Below are positions 41,074-50,538 of a stretch of 64,000 nt of DNA, piece after piece. Every line of letters begins with the position of its first letter. Position 1 is the first letter of the stretch. Origin of the DNA: Halalkalibacter suaedae (GTDB lineage Bacteria; Bacillota; Bacilli; Bacillales; Bacillaceae_D); NCBI RefSeq assembly GCF_017939705.1, contig NZ_JAGKSQ010000004.1:310001-374000 (forward strand), read 5' to 3'. The notes below the pieces were generated by a model. That model made no database searches. It saw only the letters and a list, made by a program, of their open reading frames with translations, and was not told the DNA's origin. The position numbers and the translations under genes are program-made.

Positions 41074-42533
41074 AAATTCGGACATGGTTAATGGTTACGT
41101 ATTTAATAGTGATGTTCTTACCACTCGCTGCAGCATACGGATTCTTTCTGCTTGTCCAAGAATGGGATCAGTCAAAACGGTTAGCAGATATGTTTGAATT
41201 AAATGAACAAATTCGGACGATAGAGGATCATCTTCAGTCCCGTAGTCTCTATCAAGTTCAGCCTAAGGAAGAAATAGAAAAGCAGTTGCCAGAGGAGACG
41301 AAAAGGGCTGGGGTGACGATTCAGCTCTATCGTTCAGATGGCGTCTTGGTCTATCATTCTGATGATGACTATCAGACATTACAGCAGGTGGACCGTTCCC
41401 AATTAATGAAGAATCTCTACAATTATGAGTTATCCTATCAATTCTTAAGTGTCAAAAAGCCGATCTACGAAGATCAGCAAATTCATGGGATTTATGAAAT
41501 CCAGATGGATCGTTCAGATTGGGTCGACGGGGTCAAGGAAAGAAGAACAATGATGATTGCCTCGCTAATGATCTTATTTACTGCCTTGTATGGTGCTGTC
41601 ATTATTTTATTGCAACGAAAACTGAACAGGCCGTTGAAGCAATTAATGAATGGCATGTCATCATTCGCTGCAATGCAGAAGCCAATTCATTTCAAGCAAA
41701 AGAAAAATGATGAGATTGGCCAGCTGATGAGACATTTTGAGCAGATGCAGGAGCAAATTGTAAATGCTCAACAGGCAGCTAAAAAAGAACAAGAGGAAAA
41801 ACAGCTGATGATGGCGTCGTTTTCCCATGATATAAAGACGCCATTAACCGCATTGCAAACGTATGCCGAAGCATTACAGGATGAGTCGAATTTAACGCCA
41901 GCTGAGCGTAAAGAATATCTACAAATTCTTAAAAATAAATCCAGTCATTTAAAAGGGATCATTGAGGATTTGACGACCTATGCCAAATTACAATCTAGCC
42001 AATATGATATCGAGTTACCTGAGGTGGATGCAGAAGAATTTTTCGATATGCTATTTGAAGGCTATGACGAGCTCGCACGTCAGCAGGGGATTTTGTTACA
42101 GAAACACGCCGTAATCTCAGGAACCTGTTTTATGAATGACCAGCAGATGGTTCGCTATCTTGATAATTTGATGAGCAATGCATTACGCTACACCCCGACA
42201 GGTTCCATGATTGGCCTTGCTGTTATTAATGCAGGCGAGGAACTACCTGAGTGGATTTTTGAGGAAGCACGCAGTCAACTAGAGCAATTCCATGAAGATC
42301 ACGCCCTACTAATTGTGCAAAATGATGGGCCGAAAATCCACGACTTAGAAGCGGTTTTTACCCCCTTCTACCAAGAAGAGGATGCGAGAACGTTTGAACA
42401 GGCAAAGCATACGGGACTAGGCCTCAGCATTGCAAAGAGAATTGCTGAGAAGCATAACGGTGAGATGAAGCTATCCTCATTTAATGGAAAAGGTACATTA
42501 ATTACGATGAGGTTTAAACAAAAAAGGACGTAG
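41070..42533 (+). CDS. Sensor histidine kinase
   Basis: This 487-residue membrane kinase has two helices (about 5-29 and 161-181) bounding an extracytoplasmic sensor of about 130 residues. HAMP follows, then the HisKA domain with phospho-accepting His253 (FSHDIKTPLTALQTY). The ATPase domain has the N box (DNLMSNALRYTP), and TGLGLSIAKRIAEKHNG as G2. It pairs with the response regulator upstream. The sensor domain has no recognised ligand motif. Confidence 0.95.
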   Translation: MKIRTWLMVTYLIVMFLPLAAAYGFFLLVQEWDQSKRLADMFELNEQIRTIEDHLQSRSLYQVQPKEEIEKQLPEETKRAGVTIQLYRSDGVLVYHSDDDYQTLQQVDRSQLMKNLYNYELSYQFLSVKKPIYEDQQIHGIYEIQMDRSDWVDGVKERRTMMIASLMILFTALYGAVIILLQRKLNRPLKQLMNGMSSFAAMQKPIHFKQKKNDEIGQLMRHFEQMQEQIVNAQQAAKKEQEEKQLMMASFSHDIKTPLTALQTYAEALQDESNLTPAERKEYLQILKNKSSHLKGIIEDLTTYAKLQSSQYDIELPEVDAEEFFDMLFEGYDELARQQGILLQKHAVISGTCFMNDQQMVRYLDNLMSNALRYTPTGSMIGLAVINAGEELPEWIFEEARSQLEQFHEDHALLIVQNDGPKIHDLEAVFTPFYQEEDARTFEQAKHTGLGLSIAKRIAEKHNGEMKLSSFNGKGTLITMRFKQKRT

Positions 42534-42545
42534 GAGTGATTGTCT

Positions 42546-43631
42546 ATGAAAAAGTCATTGGAAAGCTTATCAATAATTAGCCTAGGATTGGTGTTGGGGG
42601 CATGTTCAGTTCAAGAAACAGGCCACTATTCCCCAGATGAAATTGTCGCAAATGCCGTTGAACAGAATAATGACATTCAAGGCTATTACATGAAGGTGGA
42701 TTTTGAAGTATATAAAGGTCAAGAGCTGATTGATGACTCAACGATGGAGCAGTGGATGGACAATGAAGGGAATCGAACGAAGGTGATCTCAGCAACAGCA
42801 GATGGAGAAGTCACGATGTCACTAAATGACGGGAAAAAAGTTATTTTCTACTCAGATTCGCAGGAAGCTGCATACGAAATGGACGCTCCTGAGCTTAGTT
42901 CGGAATGGACTGGACAAAATCAACGTGAACAAATTGAGATAACTTTAGAAGAAACAAGGAAAACCCATGATATTGAATTAATTGGCGATGAGGAATTGAA
43001 TGGCTTCGATACGTTTCATATTAAGGCAGTCCCAAAAGAGAAAAACAGTTTAAGAGGAGTAGAGGAATACTGGGTGACAAAGGAGCATTGGATGATCGTT
43101 CAGTCGATTACGGAAAGTGACGATATCAAGGTGAATTATAAGGTGACCGAATTGGAAGTGAATCCGAGCTTTGATGATCAGACGTTCACACTTGATTTAC
43201 CTGAGGGAGTCGAGATCAAACCATTTGAAGAAATGAATCCGGCCGAAGAGGTGACCTTAGAGGATGCTGCCGCTATTTACGGGCAACCAATTCTAACAAT
43301 CACCGACGGAGGATATGAGCTCGTCCGTATAGAGCAATTTCGGATGGAGAACTTTGATCGAACTGAGATCAGTCAAGAATACCAAAAGGATGGCTTTTCA
43401 CAGCTAATCCTATCATCCTTTGAAACACCGGAGGAAGAGGGCCTCCCAATTGGATTTGGAAAAGAGGAAGAAATCGAGCTTCGAGGGACGACAGCTATCT
43501 ACACGGAGGAAGTCATTACAAATCTCATCTGGGATGAAGCAGGCCTGCGATATTCCTTATTAGTTCAGAATCCAGATCTAACAAAAGAAGATGTCATTAA
43601 AATTGCAGAAAACCTAGAGTTTGTGGAGTAA
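42546..43631 (+). CDS. LolA-like (outer-membrane lipoprotein sorting protein-type) lipoprotein
   Basis: ATG at 42546 follows AGGAG; TTG at 42540 is rejected. A signal peptide ends in the lipobox LGAC with Cys near residue 20, so it is lipid-anchored outside the cell. The mature part shows the LolA/LppX-type half-barrel (NDIQGYYMKVDFEVYKGQEL, FDTFHIKAVPKEK, EYWVTKEHWMIVQS), then a DUF4367-like C-terminal domain (YELVRIEQFRMENF). It is encoded in the two-component operon and may modulate the kinase or bind lipid. Confidence 0.82.
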   Translation: MKKSLESLSIISLGLVLGACSVQETGHYSPDEIVANAVEQNNDIQGYYMKVDFEVYKGQELIDDSTMEQWMDNEGNRTKVISATADGEVTMSLNDGKKVIFYSDSQEAAYEMDAPELSSEWTGQNQREQIEITLEETRKTHDIELIGDEELNGFDTFHIKAVPKEKNSLRGVEEYWVTKEHWMIVQSITESDDIKVNYKVTELEVNPSFDDQTFTLDLPEGVEIKPFEEMNPAEEVTLEDAAAIYGQPILTITDGGYELVRIEQFRMENFDRTEISQEYQKDGFSQLILSSFETPEEEGLPIGFGKEEEIELRGTTAIYTEEVITNLIWDEAGLRYSLLVQNPDLTKEDVIKIAENLEFVE

Positions 43632-43637
43632 TTGACA

Positions 43638-44129
43638 ATGAAAAAGCGATTATACCTTCATTTGTATGACAGAAGGCGAGAGCAATTCTGTACGTATGTT
43701 GAAAAGCACAAAGATAGGATCTTTCAGCTCAGCTATCTACTCGTTAATAACAAACAGATAGCTGAGGAAATTTCTAAAGAGGTACTAATCGAAGCCTATG
43801 CTGATTTCGATTCACAGCGAAAAGGACGAGAAGATAAGATTTTGCTGTATAAACAAGTGATTAAACACACGCTGACGATTCTAGATCAGCAAGTAGATGA
43901 AGTGAATGGCTCTATCATGCATGTAAAGATGTCAGTGGCAAAAGGGTTAATGAACCTAGCATTTGAAGAACGCGCCATTCTCATATTAAAGCATGTGTGC
44001 CTGCTTTCGATTAGTGATATTAGTGAAGTGGTTGGCTTACCTAAACCACTGGTGAAGGAACGTCTTATACAAGCGAGAGACATATTAGTTTTGGAGATTG
44101 TGAACGGTCCTGTGATTGGTGTAGGATGA
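43638..44129 (+). CDS. Divergent ECF-sigma-like protein
   Basis: This roughly 163-residue protein ends the two-component operon. A sigma-2-like region (FCTYVEKHKDRIFQLSYLLV then AEEISKEVLIEAY) and a sigma-4-like HTH (FEERAILILKHVCLLSISDI then EVVGLPKPLVKERLIQARDI) are visible. Both are divergent from typical ECF factors, especially in the aromatic region 2.3/2.4. There is no separate anti-sigma gene. It may be a true sigma factor or a degenerate regulator. ATG at 43638 lies a few bases past the lipoprotein stop. Confidence 0.72.
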   Translation: MKKRLYLHLYDRRREQFCTYVEKHKDRIFQLSYLLVNNKQIAEEISKEVLIEAYADFDSQRKGREDKILLYKQVIKHTLTILDQQVDEVNGSIMHVKMSVAKGLMNLAFEERAILILKHVCLLSISDISEVVGLPKPLVKERLIQARDILVLEIVNGPVIGVG

Positions 44130-44163
44130 TATGGAATGCACTTCAATTCTTATAAAAAATATA

Positions 44164-44203
44164 AAAAGGAATCCGAGCAATTAGTGCTTTGGTTCCTTTT
44201 TGT
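44164..44203 (+). terminator. Terminator of the two-component operon
   Basis: AAAAGGAA pairs with TTCCTTTT, with an inner AGCA/TGCT pairing, followed by TTTTTG. Confidence 0.82.
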
Positions 44204-44351
44204 TGTGTAGAAGGAATCTACATTTCTATGTTCTTCTCTCTTTTCCCTTAATAAACTCTCCCAAATTCATCTAAAATAATGCTACTATTAATACAAATAG
44301 AAACGGAATCGACAGATAGGAACAATCAGATAGAAATGAGGAGAGGATAGT

Positions 44352-45422
44352 ATGTATCAAATTGAGCCTCTAAGTCAAAAAGAGAGAGATCAGTTATTAA
44401 TTGAGCTCAGTGACGGGCAGAGGGCATTTGTGATCGAGCTTATGAAAAGGGGCAGAAGAACGGTTTTTTCAAATGTTCTAGCAAAGGATAAAGCGAGTGG
44501 AAGTGATGAGGACGATATCGAAGAAGTAGCAGCACAATGGGAGCTACTAGACTATCTTGATGCGGGTGAAACGTGGCAAAGTACGTCTGACCTACACTGC
44601 GAGTGCGGTCGTCCCCTTAGATACCAGTACATCGTCCAAAACGAAAAAACGAGAGAGATTAAGAAATTTGGTATTAAACATTTTGAAGAACATACCGGAA
44701 TCCCTCCGCATCTTGCTAAGGATATCGTTAAAGGCATTGAAAAAATAGATTATGAATTAGATGAAGTGTTAGTAAAACTAGCAAATGGTTGGACACTTGC
44801 GGACGAGGGTATAGGCGATATTCCAGCTTCGATTGAGATTCCAAACGATATTCAGGAACATTTCGATCATGACGTTCCTCTGCTAGACAGGCAGGTTCAG
44901 CGGTTGCGAACGCGAATTTCCGAACAATCTCGTGCAGAAAAAAGAAGACAGCAGGAAAATGAAAAAGCCGAACAGGAAAAAGAAGATAGAAGACAAAGAG
45001 AAATTGCAGCTGAGCGTAGAAACCTCATGTCTGCCAAGCTTAGCTCTGGGCAACAAGTCATAAAGAGCAATATTCAATTAGATGCAAAACTACAGCTAGG
45101 TGTTCTGGTTTATATCGACAGTTTAAATGGCACAGAATTTCGTGCTATTGACGTCTGTAACGACTTAGTAAAAAATCACGGTGCTCCCAAAAAAACGTAT
45201 TCAACCGGCACTCTCCGAATCTACCCACATGTATGTCTCTTTTTGGATGCACTTGTAAAAGACGATAAACTGGAATTAAGTGACGAGCATGGGTTGGGGG
45301 CTCGGGCTTATAAGTTGAATGATGCTGTAGATTTGGTTGAAGTTGAGGAAAAGATTGAAGAAACTAAAACGAAACCTGAAGTAGAAACTGAAACTGACCA
45401 GTTGAGTTTGTTTGAGTTTTGA
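44352..45422 (+). CDS. DUF3895-type protein with zinc-like cluster and coiled coil
   Basis: This 356-residue cytoplasmic protein has an N-terminal part containing DLHCECGRPLRYQYIV, a C-x-C pattern suggesting metal binding. A long charged coiled coil follows near 185-225 (RAEKRRQQENEKAEQEKEDR). The C-terminal domain (LGVLVYIDSLNGTEFRAIDV; YSTGTLRIYPHVCLFLDAL) resembles DUF3895 of Bacillus. The tail ends QLSLFEF, a QxxLF-like peptide resembling sliding-clamp-binding motifs. GAGGAG precedes the ATG. The function is unknown; a link to DNA processes is only a suggestion. Confidence 0.68.
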   Translation: MYQIEPLSQKERDQLLIELSDGQRAFVIELMKRGRRTVFSNVLAKDKASGSDEDDIEEVAAQWELLDYLDAGETWQSTSDLHCECGRPLRYQYIVQNEKTREIKKFGIKHFEEHTGIPPHLAKDIVKGIEKIDYELDEVLVKLANGWTLADEGIGDIPASIEIPNDIQEHFDHDVPLLDRQVQRLRTRISEQSRAEKRRQQENEKAEQEKEDRRQREIAAERRNLMSAKLSSGQQVIKSNIQLDAKLQLGVLVYIDSLNGTEFRAIDVCNDLVKNHGAPKKTYSTGTLRIYPHVCLFLDALVKDDKLELSDEHGLGARAYKLNDAVDLVEVEEKIEETKTKPEVETETDQLSLFEF

Positions 45423-45650
45423 TGTTGGAACACATAGTTGTTGAAGTCATGTTAGGTTTTTTTTAGGATTCCCTATTAAAAATTGAATGTCAGGGATCAG
45501 AAGATTTGTTTATACGATCATCATTTTAAAAAAGAGGCGTAGAAAAGTATTATTAAACATAAAGAGGAGGGTTTTTTTTCCAATTTGTGTGTTCAGATTC
45601 GTTTCGTGGAAGGTGTGAATAGGACGATCATTCAAAAACGAACGGTTGCT

Positions 45651-46034
45651 TCATTTGTTCGTTAACTGTTTAACGGAGTTTGTATCAATAAATTCCCAGC
45701 CTCCTTTCCTTTCTGATATATGTGTAACAACCTCATATTGCTTAGTGTCTATTTCAAATATATAGGTTACGATACAATAATCATGGTTTCCTACAAAATC
45801 TCTATGTTCAAAATAATGCTTGAACTGAATGTCTTTATCAACAACGATCATCTCAGCATGATCTATCTCTTCGGCTTTAATAAATTCCATAACTGCATCT
45901 TCAGAAGGCTTTTTAGCTTCACTATAAATAGCTTGTTTTTCCAGGTATTCGGATAAAAAAGTTATTAAAAGAAACGCTCCTACAAAAATTAGCGAGTAAA
46001 CCAGTGGTTTTAATAACTTTTTCTTATTTTTCAC
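45651..46034 (-). CDS. Membrane-anchored hypothetical protein, 127 aa
   Basis: The N-terminus KNKKKLLKPLVYSLIFVGAF opens a membrane helix (about 9-28). A small exported domain (YCIVTYIFEIDTKQYEVVTH) ends in WEFIDTNSVKQL. GAGGAGG lies about 12 bp before the ATG on the minus strand. It resembles many unassigned exported Bacillus proteins. Confidence 0.7.
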   Translation of the reverse strand: MKNKKKLLKPLVYSLIFVGAFLLITFLSEYLEKQAIYSEAKKPSEDAVMEFIKAEEIDHAEMIVVDKDIQFKHYFEHRDFVGNHDYCIVTYIFEIDTKQYEVVTHISERKGGWEFIDTNSVKQLTNK

Positions 46035-46210
46035 AGCATTGACCTCCTCCAGTATTTGGTGATTAAAGTATAACAGGCTTCTTATTTTGATAAAGACTTT
46101 TAATATTTAGATTTAGTTAATTTTAATAATACACTTAAAGTTCTATTAATTCCGTTGGTTGACGGGGGTTTGTTTGGTGAGGGTTTTTGATTATTAAACG
46201 GGAGGGTATT

Positions 46211-46690
46211 ATGATGAAAGATTATCTTGATCTAGAAGAAGAGGAAATTATCTACTATGTCTATAATCTAAATTGGTCCCTTCCGAAAGAAGCACAAGAG
46301 GAATCGATCTTGATTCTTTCACAATTACCTGAGGAAAAGGTAGATCGAGTGCTTCCTAAATACGGGAAAGAATGTTGGCAAAACGGTGTGCTGGTCATAA
46401 AGAAAATTGGCTATCCAAGAAATAAAAAGGCTTTGCCCAAATTAGCACGATTACTGCAAGATCGAAATTGGCCCGGAGCTCTAGAAGCAATTGAGGTATT
46501 TAGAAGTATGGGTAGGGAAATTAGTGTGCCATACATTGAAAAGGAATGTGAAGAGGCGTTACGCTGTCATGATGCTGATTGGCTTGAACATCTTTGTTTC
46601 GCTTGCGACTGTTTAAATTTAACTAAAAGTGACTTTAGCAATGAAGACAACTTTCTGCAAATGAAGAAGCTAGCTGAAGGGTTAGATTAA
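46211..46690 (+). CDS. DUF5071-like (HEAT-type) protein
   Basis: ATG at 46211 (or 46214) lies 5-8 bp after GGGAGG; an earlier TTG at 46187 is rejected. The 159 residues are helical, with WSLPKEAQEESILIL, CWQNGVLVIKKIGYPRN and DRNWPGALEAIEVFRSMG, a pattern typical of DUF5071/HEAT-like repeat proteins. No catalytic residues are evident. It probably binds a partner protein. Confidence 0.75.
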   Translation: MMKDYLDLEEEEIIYYVYNLNWSLPKEAQEESILILSQLPEEKVDRVLPKYGKECWQNGVLVIKKIGYPRNKKALPKLARLLQDRNWPGALEAIEVFRSMGREISVPYIEKECEEALRCHDADWLEHLCFACDCLNLTKSDFSNEDNFLQMKKLAEGLD

Positions 46691-46790
46691 CAGGAAGGGT
46701 TACAATAGCTGTAAGCATCCTGCTTAAATGCTAATGAAATTGGTAAGGATATAACGAATTAACGGCTATATCGCATGGGAGGCATAGATC

Positions 46791-47246
46791 GTGTCAGAGC
46801 ATGGAGCAATTATTAAGAAGCTGCAGTTAAAAGATCAGAGTAAGCCGGTATTGATCATAAATGGACCTAAGGAATATGACGAAACTATCACCTTTGAAGC
46901 AGAAGTACATAAAGAGGTTAGATTAGACTCGTATCCTTTTGTGCAAGTATTCGGCTCTTCTAATGAAGAAATTCAAAGTCATGCGAGAGAGGGTTTGAAG
47001 GTTCTTGAGGAAGACGGCTTATTATGGCTTTGTTATCCGAAAAAGTCTTCTAAGAAGTATAAAGGGTCTAATTGTAGTCGGGAGACAGTCGCTGGATTAC
47101 TTGCTGATGAAGGATTTGAGCCCGTTCGGCAAATAGCTATTGATGAAGACTGGTCCGCATTGCGCTTCAGACCAGTTGATAAAATTAAAAAGATGACACG
47201 GAAGAACGCAGTAACAGAAAAAGGAAAAGAACGTATTGTAGAATAG
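46791..47246 (+). CDS. DUF3052-like protein
   Basis: This 151-residue protein contains LLWLCYPKKSSKKYKGSNCS and GFEPVRQIAIDEDWSALRFR, the two conserved runs I associate with DUF3052. GTG is the start, 8 bp after GGGAGG. It is soluble, and the C-terminus is basic. No function is known; one small domain of this kind is often near stress or stationary-phase genes. Confidence 0.78.
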   Translation: MSEHGAIIKKLQLKDQSKPVLIINGPKEYDETITFEAEVHKEVRLDSYPFVQVFGSSNEEIQSHAREGLKVLEEDGLLWLCYPKKSSKKYKGSNCSRETVAGLLADEGFEPVRQIAIDEDWSALRFRPVDKIKKMTRKNAVTEKGKERIVE

Positions 47247-47309
47247 ATTGGTATCGGGCATTAATTTGTTAATGGCTATCTTATTCAGAGTGAGTTCTTA
47301 GATAAAACA

Positions 47310-47338
47310 TTGACCTTTTCATATCCATAATTTAGAAT
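47310..47338 (+). promoter_or_regulatory. Sigma-A promoter of trpS
   Basis: TTGACC (47310-47315), 17 bp, TAGAAT (47333-47338). Transcription would start near 47345, directly before the T-box. Confidence 0.78.
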
Positions 47339-47349
47339 GAAAAATAATA

Positions 47350-47624
47350 ATTGAGAGCAATGAAGAAGAAGAGTAAACGTTAAGAACGCTTTAGAGAGCT
47401 GATGGTTGGTGAAAATCAGTGCAGGACTAATGTTGAATGGGCTTCTGAGCTACTTGACTGAATTAATAGTAGGTTGAGCGGAACGTCTTACCGTTAAAGG
47501 AGACTAAGTATCGAAACAACGACTGATGTTTCTGTACGGCTAAGTGCGTTTGCTTTTGTAAACGAATTAAGGTGGCACCACGGGTTACTCGTCCTTTTTT
47601 TTTGGGACGGGTAACCCTTTTTGT
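47350..47624 (+). promoter_or_regulatory. Tryptophan-specific T-box leader
   Basis: The stem I region contains the specifier loop GTTGAATGGGCTTC, where TGG (47438-47440) is the Trp codon. The T-box sequence AAGGTGGCACCACGGG lies at 47569-47584. The terminator GGGTTACTCGTCC pairs with GGGACGGGTAACCC, followed by T residues. Uncharged tRNA-Trp would bind, form the antiterminator and raise trpS expression. Confidence 0.95.
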
Positions 47625-47659
47625 GTTTAAAATTATTTGTTATAAGGGAGGGATTAGTT

Positions 47660-48658
47660 ATGGGTAGAACGATATTAACAGGGATCAAGCCAACAGGACA
47701 AATTCATTTAGGGAACTATATCGGAGCAATCAAACCAGCATTAGATCTAGCTGTATTGCCTGGCTATAAATCTGCTTATTTCGTAGCGGATTATCATGGT
47801 CTTACACAAATCCATAATGCTGAGGAGTTTAGACAGTTATCATATGGGATTGCAGCAACATGGTTAGCACTCGGACTTGATCCTGAAAAGGTAGTCTTTT
47901 ATAGACAATCGGATGTACCTGATATTTTTGAATTAAATTGGATCTTGAGTTGTTTTTCATCTAAGGGTTTAATGAACAGAGCTCATGCATATAAAGCGAG
48001 TGTCGAACGTAATAAGAATTCTGAGAAAGACCAGGATTTCGGTGTGAATATGGGTTTGTATAACTATCCAATTCTAATGGCTGCCGATATTTTGATGTTT
48101 AAAACCGAGGTAGTACCTGTCGGGAAAGACCAGGTTCAGCATGTCGAAATCGCCAGAGACATTGCTGAGGTTTTTAATCATACCTACGGTGAAACATTTT
48201 TGCTACCAGAATACAAAATTCAAGAAGATACGGCTGTATTACCTGGATTAGATGGCCGGAAAATGAGCAAAAGCTATAATAATACAATCCCACTTTTTGA
48301 AGAACCGAAAAAGTTATTAAAGCTGATAAATAAAATCAAAACAGATTCATTGCCACCAGAAGCACCAAAAGATCCAGAGCATTCTCCTATCTTTATGCTA
48401 TATAAGGAATTTGCTTCAGAGATTGAAGTGGAACAAATGAAGGAACAATATCTCACAGGCATTAGCTGGGGAGATGCGAAAAAGGAATTGTTTAATGTCA
48501 TGAATCGATTTCTTGAGGAACCGCGAGAAAAATACAATGAATTAATGTCCTCTCCAGAAAAAATTGATGAGATTCTTAGAGAAGGAGCAGAAAAGGCTAG
48601 GTCTATTACCACACCATTTTTAAAGGAGATTAAAAGCAAAGTCTGGATTTATGTTTAA
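47660..48658 (+). CDS. trpS: Tryptophanyl-tRNA synthetase
   Basis: This 332-residue class I synthetase charges tRNA-Trp. The HIGH-type motif is HLGNYIG, and the KMSKS motif is intact in GRKMSKSYNN near residue 200. ATG at 47660 follows GGGAGG. It is under a Trp T-box and T-box terminator. An earlier in-frame start would begin inside the terminator. No trp biosynthesis gene is adjacent; many Bacilli carry trpS as a single gene with this T-box. Confidence 0.97.
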   Translation: MGRTILTGIKPTGQIHLGNYIGAIKPALDLAVLPGYKSAYFVADYHGLTQIHNAEEFRQLSYGIAATWLALGLDPEKVVFYRQSDVPDIFELNWILSCFSSKGLMNRAHAYKASVERNKNSEKDQDFGVNMGLYNYPILMAADILMFKTEVVPVGKDQVQHVEIARDIAEVFNHTYGETFLLPEYKIQEDTAVLPGLDGRKMSKSYNNTIPLFEEPKKLLKLINKIKTDSLPPEAPKDPEHSPIFMLYKEFASEIEVEQMKEQYLTGISWGDAKKELFNVMNRFLEEPREKYNELMSSPEKIDEILREGAEKARSITTPFLKEIKSKVWIYV

Positions 48659-48852
48659 AAGGTTTTTGTGTGTAAAGGAAATTGAAGTAGGTTTTACTAC
48701 TAGATTCTAGCTGAATTATTTATTAGGATGTTTACCAAATATATGATTCATTCACTAATGAGCTTTCGAATTCTTTGATTATGTTTATTGCGACAGTCTA
48801 GAGCGTTATAACTATACTTTTTTATGAAAATTAAAAGGATCGCTTCTTTAAC

Positions 48853-48916
48853 AAGCCCCTATTTAAAGTAAACAGATGAAATAAGAATCTGTTTATTTTA
48901 AGAGGGGCTATTTTTC
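48853..48916 (+). terminator. Long hairpin terminator
   Basis: AGCCCCT and AAAGTAAACAGAT pair with ATCTGTTTATTTT and AGGGGCT in one long imperfect stem, followed by ATTTTT. The region 48,660-49,040 otherwise holds no gene. Confidence 0.75.
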
Positions 48917-49040
48917 ATGTCTAAATAGTAAAAAAACAAAGAGCATATTACCCCTTGTGAGAAATCATTAAAGGATAGTTGTTATTTTATAAACAATAAA
49001 TTAAAATGTTTATATATTAATAAACGTTAAGGAGTTTTGT

Positions 49041-49808
49041 TTGCTTATGGATAATGAAGAGCGTTTTTGGAATGCAACAGTTGATGAGCTTGCAAATGGG
49101 TACGTTCATTCGAATGATGAATTTACTTGTCTTCTATGTAATGAAAGCTTTGTAGATGGGATTATTTATCCGATGGATGGTGTTTTGTACGAAGCCAAAA
49201 AAGCAGTAAGTCGACATATACAGGATACTCATATCTCAGTCTTTGACTATTTACTTAGTCTGGATAAGAAACACACGGGATTGTCAGATCACCAAAAGGA
49301 ATTACTGGATTTTTTCATGAAGGGGTTAAGTGACAAAGAAATCGTACAAGAGTTGAATGGTGGTAGCCCTTCTACTGTTAGAAATCATCGATTTAAACTC
49401 AAGGAAAAGGAAAAACAAGCAAAGGTATTTCTTGCGATCATGAATCTATTAAGTAAAAAGTCAGATAAACAAGCTGAACCTAATTTTGTTAGTTTTCATA
49501 AGGGGGCAACAATGGTGGATGAACGCTATGCAACAACAGAAGAAGAAAAGCAAAAGGTGCTGTCAAGATATTTCAAGCAAGGTGCCGATGGAGAATTAGA
49601 TACGTTTCCAAGTAAGGAAAAAAGGAAGCTGATTGTATTACAACATATTGTAAAGCGCTTTGAACCAACTAAAAGATACTCTGAAAAAGAAGTGAATGAA
49701 ATATTGAAAGCAATATACAGTGACTTTGCAACAATCAGAAGATACCTGATTGAGTATGGTTTCATGAAGCGTAGCAAGGATTGTACTGAATATTGGATTG
49801 GGAATTAA
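49041..49808 (+). CDS. DUF2087-domain regulator with LuxR-like HTH and zinc-finger-like front
   Basis: TTG at 49041 is 6 bp after AAGGAG; the ATG at 49047 is an alternative. The 255 residues show a C2H2-like front (FTCLLCNESF then SRHIQDTH). A LuxR/sigma-4-like HTH is near 90-120 (LSDHQKELLDFFMKGLSDKE then STVRNHRFKLKEKEK). The DUF2087 C-terminal domain follows (FPSKEKRKLIVLQHIVKRFE; YSDFATIRRYLIEYGFMKRS). It is likely a DNA-binding regulator with unknown targets. Confidence 0.8.
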   Translation: MLMDNEERFWNATVDELANGYVHSNDEFTCLLCNESFVDGIIYPMDGVLYEAKKAVSRHIQDTHISVFDYLLSLDKKHTGLSDHQKELLDFFMKGLSDKEIVQELNGGSPSTVRNHRFKLKEKEKQAKVFLAIMNLLSKKSDKQAEPNFVSFHKGATMVDERYATTEEEKQKVLSRYFKQGADGELDTFPSKEKRKLIVLQHIVKRFEPTKRYSEKEVNEILKAIYSDFATIRRYLIEYGFMKRSKDCTEYWIGN

Positions 49809-49818
49809 GGTGGTTCAA

Positions 49819-49929
49819 ATGAATGTTGAACTTACAAGATTTAAAGTGAAAGATGGCAAGTCAGAAAGGTTAGGGTTGGTATGGAACCATAGCGGTCATT
49901 TCAATCTCAACCTAGCTACACAATTTTGA
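49819..49929 (+). pseudogene. Truncated DUF6176-like remnant
   Basis: ATG at 49819 has AAGGTGG 5 bp upstream. The first 17 residues (MNVELTRFKVKDGKSER) match the start of DUF6176-like proteins, then the frame diverges and stops at 36 residues; the family is near 100. The middle and end appear deleted. Confidence 0.5.
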
Positions 49930-49951
49930 TTACATTTTTTTGGGGTGAACA

Positions 49952-50152
49952 GTGGTGGGTGTGTTTTTTGAAAAAAGAAAATCGACGAAAAAAGATTTAC
50001 TAATAATCATTCTTTTCTTTATAAACGCGATGATAAGTATCATTCGATATTTTACAGATTTAGAATTATCTTGGCTGTTCATTGTTGTAACTTCCGCGTT
50101 AGTCGTGCTTGCATTTTTGGTTCTTTTCGAGGAGGAAAAATTGAAGAAATAA
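49952..50152 (+). CDS. Small membrane protein, 66 aa
   Basis: GTG at 49952 is preceded by GGGGTGA. Two hydrophobic helices (about 16-31 and 37-57) separate a basic N-terminus (FFEKRKSTKKD) from an acidic-basic tail (FEEEKLKK). The family is not recognised. Confidence 0.6.
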   Translation: MVGVFFEKRKSTKKDLLIIILFFINAMISIIRYFTDLELSWLFIVVTSALVVLAFLVLFEEEKLKK

Positions 50153-50239
50153 ATAGGGCTTTCTCTGCTGAAGCTTTTTGATGGTGGAAGTTAAATAGGG
50201 TTTTTAATTTATACTGAGTTAGTTTTTAGGTGAAGATCT

Positions 50240-50486
50240 AATAAGAGGCTGGGACAAAAGTGATTTAATTACTAGAAAATGCGAACAAAGATAGTTGGTG
50301 GACGCAAACCGCTCCTGAAATATACTTCGCTTTCCGCGGGAAGCCGCTGAGCCTCCTCGGCTACGCCTGTGGGGTCTCACCCTTGGCTTTTTCATCCCGC
50401 AGGAGTCTACGTATATTTCATCCGCTATGTGATTACTTTGTTCGGAATTTCAGTTAGACACTTTAGTTATGTCCCAGCCTCTTATT
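50240..50486. repeat. Bacillaceae intergenic repeat (terminal GAGGCTGGGAC), full copy
   Basis: This non-coding element of about 245 bp has 16-bp inverted ends (ATAAGAGGCTGGGACA at 50241 and its complement at the right end). It has a GC-rich centre containing CGCTTTCCGCGGG, GAGCCTCCTCGG and CCCGCAGGAGTCTACGT. Elements of this type are scattered through many Bacillaceae genomes. A shortened inverted copy occurs at 55829-55970. Confidence 0.8.
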
Positions 50487-50538
50487 TTGATCTATAAAGA
50501 AAATATTTACAATTTTTCATCAAATCTGCTACTGTTAT

